In this document: positions 56,140-64,000 of the stretch, one piece after another
How the letters are laid out: each line of letters begins with the position of its first letter
Position numbering within the stretch: the stretch's first letter is position 1
Origin: Merluccius polli
Lineage: Eukaryota; Chordata; Actinopteri; Gadiformes; Merlucciidae
DNA: 64,000 bases
Assembly (NCBI GenBank): GCA_030340625.1
Contig: JAOPHQ010005706.1
Span: 87,001-151,000 of the forward strand
Direction of reading: 5' to 3'
The notes under the pieces: model-generated
The model's database searches: none
What the model saw: the letters and a program-made list of their open reading frames with translations, nothing else
What the model was told of the DNA's origin: nothing
Translations under genes and position numbers: made by a program

Positions 56140-59100
56140 TCACGGCCTGTGTCTGTGCAGGACAATCTGCAGGTCCTCGGGCAGGGAGGCCGCGATGGTC
56201 TGCACACAGCCCTCCAGCTGGTCCAGAGCCCCTTCCTTCACCGACAGCTGCTGCATGTGGGCCTTGGTCTGTGGGGTGCAACCACCAAACGTTTACCTCA
56301 AAGTGCACCTTAAAGATGGTAGCAAGACACTTTGACACTAAACGACTTACAAGTGAGGCCGGGAACGACCAACGCATACAATCAAAATTGGAGTAGCTAC
56401 ACAACTAGCCTTGTGGGATCATCCTGACCTTGCACGTTCACATTCTGTGTATCTCAAACATGAATATCTGGATGGTCTCACGAGTCTACTGCGCAACCTA
56501 TTTTAAAGTTTAAAAAAGATTTAAACCGCAGAGTGTAGAGTAGCCATAGGAAATAAGAGCCATATGAGATGTTAGGTTAGTAATCGTTTTCTGTTCTTTC
56601 TAAAAATGAGCATGTCTCCCCATTTACTTACAAGCTTCTCCCTCAGTTTGAGAACCAGGTCGACGACTTCCACCTCGGACTTGTCCTTGGTCCAGCCCAC
56701 TAGATCCTGAGGAGTGGAGGGTCCCAAAACAGAACAAAGGGATGACCATATTAGAGATACATTTCTGGTTATGAAATCGTTCAAATGAGATCAAAATCAT
56801 ATTCATGCAATATCAGGAAACAGATCAATTACTTTCAGTCTTTTTCATTTCAAAGTTACAGGGATTGTTTAGTCCCAACGCAAAATGTTACTAACAATGT
56901 GGTCTATAAAGTACTAAGTCACTGTGCTGTATACATGTGGACGACTATATATTGTACATTCTTACACCTACAGGTGTAAGAATGACCCAAAACTGTACAG
57001 TTCACAACCTCAAAGCGACCGAAAGATATTGAATCCAGAGAGTGTCAATTAAAACCACCATTACAAATGCACTCACCGCGTCACAGACCGCCTCCAGGTG
57101 CAGGCACTCTAGTTTCTGGGTCATCTCTCTGCGGCGCAGTCGGTACCAGCCGTCAAAGTTGGGCGACCTGAAGAACCTCCTGTGGGGAGGCCGTCGGATA
57201 CAGTTTGTCAAGAGTTTGACATTCGAAAAAACAACCATTAGGGATGTGCACAAGTCACATTTTCAAGGTCTAACAATCAATGGGTGGTATGAGCGAATAA
57301 TCGATTATTCCGATTCGCCAACAGGAGCAGAAATGAACACTTTGCAGGTGCCAAATCCAGTAGAAATGTGCCTACATCCTATTTATTTAGAACTAGATTC
57401 ATAGCTATCGCGCAAAGCATGCAAGATCACATATGTAACCTGGCGGCTGTATTTTCAAATAGGACTCCAGTCTATTTTGGACGCGGAAATTCAAAAAAAT
57501 GTTATTCTAAATTACACTAACAAAAAAAAAAGCACAAATTATTAACAAATAATCAAATAATCAATTATTCTGACCCACCCTTAAACCGTATTGCCGTTAT
57601 TGAGCAAAAGAGAGTCAGGTAGGCGGGTACAACTCACCTGTAAAGTCCCATCCAATCACCTTTGAGCATGGAGGTCAGGTGAGGTCCGGCATGTTCCAGA
57701 GTGGCCATGAACTCCTCTTGGCTAAAGGGTCGGATCTGAGGTGGAGTCTGACATACATGACGCAAAATAGGAGGGAACTTGTAAGGGCTACATCCCTCTT
57801 GGTCATACATTATGGTGACTTTTTATACCAGCATGCCTCAGCCAGCACACTGTCTGAAACTTCTGGACTAAATCTACCACTGTGCACTTAAGACTCATCG
57901 CTGGAAATGGCTTGTGGACACATTGCTGTGAGCTCTACTTGAAAGTAGGGCGGACCTCATTAGCTATGAGGAGGGGAGACAGCACACCTTGATTTTCATC
58001 TACAAGGCATTGATATGTCGACTTCCCCCATATCTTAATTAGTTACTTATAACTAGGACAGCTAATTACAGCACCAGGGCTAAGGCTTGAATCCTTGAAT
58101 TACTAACTGATGTCATGTCACATAATTCTATAAAATGAGGGAAGCTGTAGGAGGTGTGTGTGTCAAATGGCTTATCTAGCCTGGTTAGAGGAAGTGGTGC
58201 GGGCTGGGTAAGAAGAAGTGAGCGTGTTTTCAGACAACGCACCAACTTGGCAGTGGCAGTGTCCAAGTCCTCTCCACCCTCAGGTTTTTGGCTACTGGCT
58301 CGTCTCAGAGAGAGTTAGGAGATATAGCAGGAGTTTCCCAGTCCTCGCTAAGCTGTTTAATGCCTGGTGGCAGTCGTTGCTGATATCATCACTTTACGCA
58401 CACAGTACAGTTTGTTTCCATACACCGCTGCACAACAGAGCCTGTTGTGTCTGTTCTCTCTTTCGTCTCTTATATCAGTCTGAGCTAGCCTAGAAATCTA
58501 GACGCCCCTAGCGGCAGCAAATTTAATTTGCAGCCAGGGGGGTCTAGCACTTCTCCGTCGGCTTTATGTGCTGGAAACAGAAAATCTGTCAGGCCAATCA
58601 CAGCGTGAGGGGCGGAGTCGGAAGCCGGGCTGCCATGACGACAGAGTTGCGACGGTTCCGTGTTAGAGGGAAACAATGGCTGCTGCTGCTGGCGAACGGC
58701 TGTCTTTCGACTCGGCTTTGGCCGCGACTCTTCAAGACTTGAAGTTAACATTTTATTTCACTATTCTTCCACAATCCACCATACACAATACTTCCCCATG
58801 GACTAATTTCCGTCGCTCTGACTACATCACCTTCTTCGTTGCTCTGATTGGTTGTAGCGCTATCCTATTGCGTGCAGAGGGAACTTGAAAGACAACCGTT
58901 TATCCCGCCCACACTGCCAATGGAGCAATGCCAGACCCTACATCTTTCTGATGTGGGTCTGGCTTGCCAGGCTAGGTCTGAGCCGATATAAAGAGGGACT
59001 TTCAAACCAACATTTCTGAAATCACCATCCGCCAAGGACGCAGTCTCTGGAGGACTCGGTCAGCCTCAGTCCCACCAGTTCGGCCAGTGTCGCGCTAATA

Positions 59101-62100
59101 AGCGAACACTATTCTATAGCGCTTGATTTTAGATCAAAATACTTGTATCCTCTGATAGGCTACTGTGTGGGGTAGAAGGACACTCACTCCTATGCCACAT
59201 TATTAGTTTTAGAAGAAAGCACGACAGAAAGTGTACCAAGAAGTGTCCCCTACTTTGATTAAACTTCTGTCACAAGAACTTATTTCACTATGTGATGCAT
59301 TTATTTTCTTTATTTATTCTTTGGATTTTCCCGTTCACTCTTCCAAACCATTCAACTATTGTTGAAGAACACTATTGGGATTAATCCTAACTGAACGCTT
59401 GATTAATCCTAACTTTTTCATGCATACTTTAAAAACTACATTTCATGCGTACGATAGGGATTTACAACTTTTTCTGCAAACTCTTGATAAATGAGGGCCC
59501 TGGGATGCACAAGTCACTCACCTTCCATGGGGTCACCGATCGCTGCAGGGGCATCAGGCTGGCCATGTATCGCTCCTGGGGGACAGAAAACGGCCTGTGA
59601 GACCTACTTGTGTCGCTAGGGCCGAGGGACAAGGAGAGGACGACAGGGGAGGAATGGAGGAAGGAGAGGAGGGGGGGGGGAGGAATGGAGGAAGGAGAGG
59701 AGGGGGGGGGGGCTTACCAACGGGATGATGAAGCTCTGCGTGAGCTCCAACAGGTGTCTTCGCAAAATGGCGCTCTGCACTTCCGACGGCCTCTTCCTCT
59801 GGATGCCCTGTGTGATCGAGGCAGGGTGAGCTAGTTGAGTGGGCAGCGGTGGATGGATGGAGCAGAGAAGTGCTGAAAGAGGGATGACCTACCACCTACC
59901 TTTAGGAGCCTCTTGATAAGGATCTTGTCCTTTTGCAGAAATGTTTTGTATGCCGTGTAGATGCCTAGAGACGGTCAGATAGCAGATGAGATTATTCGAT
60001 TAGATCTCTTGTTTGAAAGGCAGTTACCACTGTATAGGTTTGTGTTGCTTGACATGAATCTTATATATTCGTTGAAAGTGTTTCCAGACTACCTGGCTTC
60101 GTGTCCAGTGTTTTGAGTTTGGCCAGCTTCTTCACCTTGACCTGTTTGGGCAGATCACCTGCCATCCTGGGCTCCCCGAGACGCACAATGTGGGGCCAGC
60201 TCTGGAAGGTCTTAATGAAAAACGGATTGGTGACGCCCAGGATCACATTGGGCCTGGGAGAGAGATTGAGAGAGTCAGAATGACAGAGAGAGAGAGAGAA
60301 TGAATACATTGTACTGCTTAAATTTTGCTTTGCCAACGTGGCATGTCGTCAATGAAGCACACTAAGACATAAACAAACAGGAACACCCATCCTACTCACG
60401 GCGCCTGTGTCCTCGTTGTGTACTCCCTGAACTCGCTGTCATGGATGGTGAAGTAGGGCCTGTAGTCACTGCAGTATTTCAGAGGCGCAATGGAGCTACA
60501 GGGGGGAGAGAGTCGTTCAGATTCTTTGTTAACATTCAAGGGTGATGTTGCAGACTGCAATTTTTTTCAAAAACACGCATATGAAGCATAGACTGTATAA
60601 AATATATCAAGCAGTACTCTCTCATATTAGGAAATAACCGAGCATGATGAGTTTTCCTTTAATAAAGGCCCTGTATCATTACCTGGAAAATTATGTTGTA
60701 TGTTATTATGTTCGTGAGATAACAATGTCTCTTCTATTTCTTCCAGTAAACTACTGAAACAACGATGACATGGACAAGGAGTGGTATTTGTTGCAATGCA
60801 ATGAATGAATCATGTTTATTGTCGTCACCAAGATTGTCCACTGTGACGGATGACATGAAATGACTCTGAATAATGAATCGAAATGTTATCGAAATCACAA
60901 TATGGCCAAGTACAGTATCCAAAATCGTAGGAGCGGCAATTATTTGATGAGGGTCAAATGTGTAAATATATAACGCCATTATAAATGAAGTACTGTAGTG
61001 CTGCAGAGATGCCCTGGCCCACACATGTTTCTCCAGATGTAAGAAAACATTTTGTACAGACCCCAACAAATGTCACATCATGATCGATGAAGTTTTGTCA
61101 GTGAAAATGAAAATTGTGATGCAAAAATTCTCATTCCTTTCCCACCAATAGTGAATCACATCGCAATTGCAATATCTGTCAAAAATAATCGCAATACGCA
61201 AAAGCATGTCCCCTTTGATAAGTACATTTCCTGCACACTTGGGTTTGAGAAGCAAGCTGGCAGTGAGGATAAGGTCAAGTGTGTGACACTGAGTATCCAA
61301 GTGCACTTAGCCAAGTAAATAATGCAACGCACAGAAAGGTACGGAGCGGTGAACCTATAGGTCTAAACCACCGAGACGAATGCCTCATGTATACGTGTGT
61401 GTGTGCATGTGTGCATTTGGGGTGGTTGGTTTGATGGCTGAATAAGAAATCCAGAAATGAAATCCATCTTCTGTGAACACATTCTGCGTGCCTCATGATT
61501 TATTCACGTGGGTCAATTCACTTACCTGACGAGAGCCAGGACGATTTCGGACGACATTGTGGGAGACGGCGCCATGACGACCACAGGTTCCCCTAGCAAC
61601 GTGAGCTCCCAGAAAAACTGCAGGTGAATCAAGGCCGACTGGAAACACCTGAGCGAGGGGTCACTTCATTATATTCTAACCTATGATCTATAACCCTATG
61701 AACTTCCACAGTAGGACAGTATGGGAGAATAATATATTATTGTGATTATCATAGGGAGTTCTGATATATACCCCTATGTATCAGCTTCATGTTTTTGAAG
61801 TGAAAATGATCATCATTGAAGCCAAATATATGGCAATACAAGGTATAGTAGATTCTATTTTGAAAATGTTTTGAAAATATGAAAATATTTCTAGATTGAA
61901 GCAGTTTCAATTCTAAAACAGATCGCTAAATCTTGAATCCTTTTTGCCACTTACTTGAATAGATCCAACTCGTGAATGGTCGGCAGCATGGTAGGTGCTG
62001 GTAGAAGATGCTGAGGTTAAAAGGAAAACAGCTTGTTTATGGTCACGACAGTATTGTGCCATTTATTGCAAATGAAAACTCAGTGCTTTTTATACCAGTG

Positions 62101-64000
62101 AGTTCAACAAAACAATATGGCCACTTGCCTCTTTCGGGGCCTGTTTTGCCGGGCTCCCGCCTGGCTTGTCTGTCTTGGAAGGGATCCGGACCTGTAGAGC
62201 GGGAAAAAGAGGATTGATCGATCAAGGGCTGCCACTAACGATTATTTTCATAGTCGATTAATGTAATGATAATTTTTCAGATTAATCGAACATTTAGTCT
62301 AGAAAATGTCATAGATAATCACAAATGCCATCTCAAGTTACCAGAGTCCAAAGTGATGTCTTAAATTTGCTTGCTAAAGAATTCATTTTATAATGATCCA
62401 TGAAACAAACATTTGAATTGCGGAAGAATCAAGCAGCAAATGTTTGGTATTTGTATTTTAATAAATGACCTAAACGATTGATAGATTATAAAAGTTTGAC
62501 TCGATTCATTTTCTGTCGATCGACTAATCGATTAATCGACTAATCGTTGCAGCCCTACATCAATCAATTGATTGACTGAATACATGACACTGATCAAAGA
62601 GGCACTGAATGCTTCCTTTGTGGGAATGTGCTTACCTGTAAAACCACTCCCATCACAGGAAGGTTGAGGGTCAACCCGGGCACTGGCGAAGGCCATTGGT
62701 CTATTTCATTGCACACTGTACAGCAGAGAGAATAGAAGCAGGTCACCGCACGGTTCTCGTCCATTTTGACACACACCAACCCATACCATAACAATAACGG
62801 CATTGAACGTCGTCCTCCAGTAGAATGTGTTGACTGCGACAATCCCCCTCACCTGCTTCCAGGCAGGGCTCCAGCTTGTCAAAGTACTCTGGGGCTATGA
62901 TCTGCAGCAGGGTGTGGAAGAGGTGGACGTAGGGCAGCCTGGACACCAGGACCAGAGACTAGCGTGTGAGAGAGAAACATAGAGAGAGAGAGTATGGTTC
63001 TATTAAAGGTGCAGGTGTGTATGATTTAGTGGCATCTAGTGGTGAGGTTGCAGATTGCAACGATAAAATTTTGTTGATGCAGTAATGCCGCAATCAGGTC
63101 TCTCTTGGAAAAGAGGTGATTGGCCTAAATTAGACTAACCTGTTAAAAGTAAATGTCAAATAAATGTGAGTGAGTGCAGGGATATTTATCAATGCAATCA
63201 AGGCCTGGCAATCATGAAGGGGAGGGAAATACAGACGCACGTCTCACCTTCTGAAAGTAGCCTCGTTTGACGGAGACGTCCTTTACTTGTCTGAAATACA
63301 CGTAACCATAGAAATGGCCAAGTTCACGCTGGCATAGGCAGAGAGTGATGGACAGAAAAACAAGCGACAGACAAAATGACTGTCAAAAGCATGAACAATT
63401 AGAAATAAATCACAAAAAGCTGTTCAATTGTTATTCATGAAGAGCAAGAGTTACAATTTTACCATATTTGAACATTTAAGAGGAACATAGGTTTCTATTC
63501 AGGATTGCCAGTTAAAGACTTACTGCTGGTGTATATATGCCATCTCTTATTTATTTCTTCATGTCTGTGTTAGGCAATTGGCAATACAGGTTCATAACTG
63601 ACATTATAAACTTATATTGGGATTAGTTGGCCAGGTGTTTACAAATCCAGTTGAATCATTTAGCACTTTGTAATTTGCCTTTAATGAAAATGACAGATAA
63701 ATGTATTTTATTAGTAGTATTTAACAAGTCTAGAATGCACACTCATGGGCCTTACCTGAAGTGTGATAGGGGCATCCCGATTGTAGGCATCCTCCCCAAA
63801 ACCGGAGCTTTTGCGACCAATGGACTGGCGAAACCTGAAGCTGAATTGGGTATCCCCAAGGCATCCTGGGAAAAAATATATACACGCCGTCAGCTTGACC
63901 TCTACCATTTGATTCACCTGTTGTTGTGTATGGCATGTGTCTGTGTATGTAATGTTGTTGTCCACTGTCTGCAGTGGGACTCAATATCAATTTACCTGAG
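56140..64000 (-). CDS. dennd6b: DENN domain-containing protein 6B, 5' end outside the window
   Basis: Visible exons, minus strand: 64000-63996 (end of an exon), 63865-63756, 63328-63248, 62958-62853, 62715-62636, 62191-62129, 62010-61955, 61648-61526, 60495-60400, 60253-60093, 59964-59900, 59807-59718, 59575-59522, 57747-57638, 57179-57077, 56706-56632 and 56268-56140. Phases agree throughout and no stop interrupts. Conserved blocks include CLGDTQFSFRFRQ, GYVYFRQVKD, APEYFDKLEPCLEA, GVTNPFFIKTF, LPKQVKVKKL, RRHLLELTQSFIIPLERYM, SPNFDGWYR and DKSEVEVVDLVLKLREKL. The last block is typical of DENND6B rather than 6A. The family acts as exchange factor for Rab14 (6A best studied) on recycling endosomes. 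The intron after 62129 has a GC donor (GAG|GCAAGT). The missing part is roughly the first 70 residues. Confidence 0.93.
58486..58975. mobile_element. 490-bp hAT-like MITE in a dennd6b intron
   Basis: A perfect 8-bp target duplication, GTCTGAGC, flanks it (58478-58485 and 58976-58983). The ends are imperfect inverted repeats (TAGCCTAGAAATCTAGAC and GTCTGGCTTGCCAGGCTA). It contains no transposase. Confidence 0.8.
59640..59712. repeat. GGAGGAAG purine tract in a dennd6b intron
   Basis: A duplicated GGAATGGAGGAAGGAGAGGA unit with G-runs lies next to the donor of exon 59718-59807. On the gene strand it is a C/T tract. Confidence 0.8.
62224..62557. mobile_element. MITE with AGGGCTGC ends in a dennd6b intron
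   Basis: The ends are inverted (AGGGCTGCCACTAACGATTA and, inverted on the right, AGGGCTGCAACGATTAG). The inside is rich in CGATTAATCG. The target duplication is unclear. Confidence 0.6.

Noticed and set aside
57237..57584. A further MITE with GGGTGG ends and AATAATCGATTATT cores
   Set aside because: The inverted ends match only partly and no target duplication could be fixed.

Overview
This window is genomic DNA of a ray-finned (teleost) fish. The evidence is spliced vertebrate genes with GT-AG introns, a typical fish L2-type LINE, hAT, Harbinger-like and foldback DNA elements, long (AC)n, (GT)n and poly-G tracts, and vertebrate tRNA genes. The species cannot be named from the sequence.

Layout. 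From 1 to 13.3 kb lies a tandem segmental duplication with two copies of a minus-strand, multi-exon secreted-peptide gene that I do not recognise as an annotated gene. Each copy has a signal-peptide exon, a run of very short exons that are all phase 2-2, and a last exon with a C-x4-C ring followed by an amylin/CGRP-like ATC-x-TQ-x-L pattern and a terminal Gly. Copy A (901-5166) carries five tandem 57-nt exons; copy B (9883-12622) carries two related exons plus different micro-exons. Both models give an uninterrupted reading frame (200 and 157 residues). From 13.9 to 20.3 kb are intact ATP6V1F (minus), a decayed 5' relic of CFAP43 (minus) and intact GSTO1-type glutathione transferase omega (plus). 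At 21.6-22.6 kb is an unrecognised two-exon gene.

From 24.7 to 39.6 kb is a tRNA landscape: first degenerate tRNA-like units on both strands, then about 35 minus-strand tRNA-Trp(CCA) copies spaced about 206-210 bp. The central part has expanded as six copies of a roughly 1.09-kb higher-order unit. That unit carries one intact tRNA-Trp, one C37 variant, one tRNA-Trp split by a short retroposon, and a 204-bp hAT MITE. A 2.6-kb Harbinger-like element splits another tRNA, and an L2 LINE (itself split by a hAT element with a perfect 8-bp target duplication) ends the array.

From 45.5 to 64 kb is a gene-dense, conserved block: lamtor4 (plus), arf5 (minus), gcc1 (plus, head-to-head with arf5) and dennd6b (minus, 5' end outside the window). 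ATP6V1F, LAMTOR4, ARF5, GCC1 and DENND6B all belong to endosome, lysosome or Golgi traffic. ATP6V1F and LAMTOR4 each have a TCACGTGA (CLEAR-like) site just upstream of the start codon. All gene identities come from recognising protein motifs by eye; none was checked by database search.
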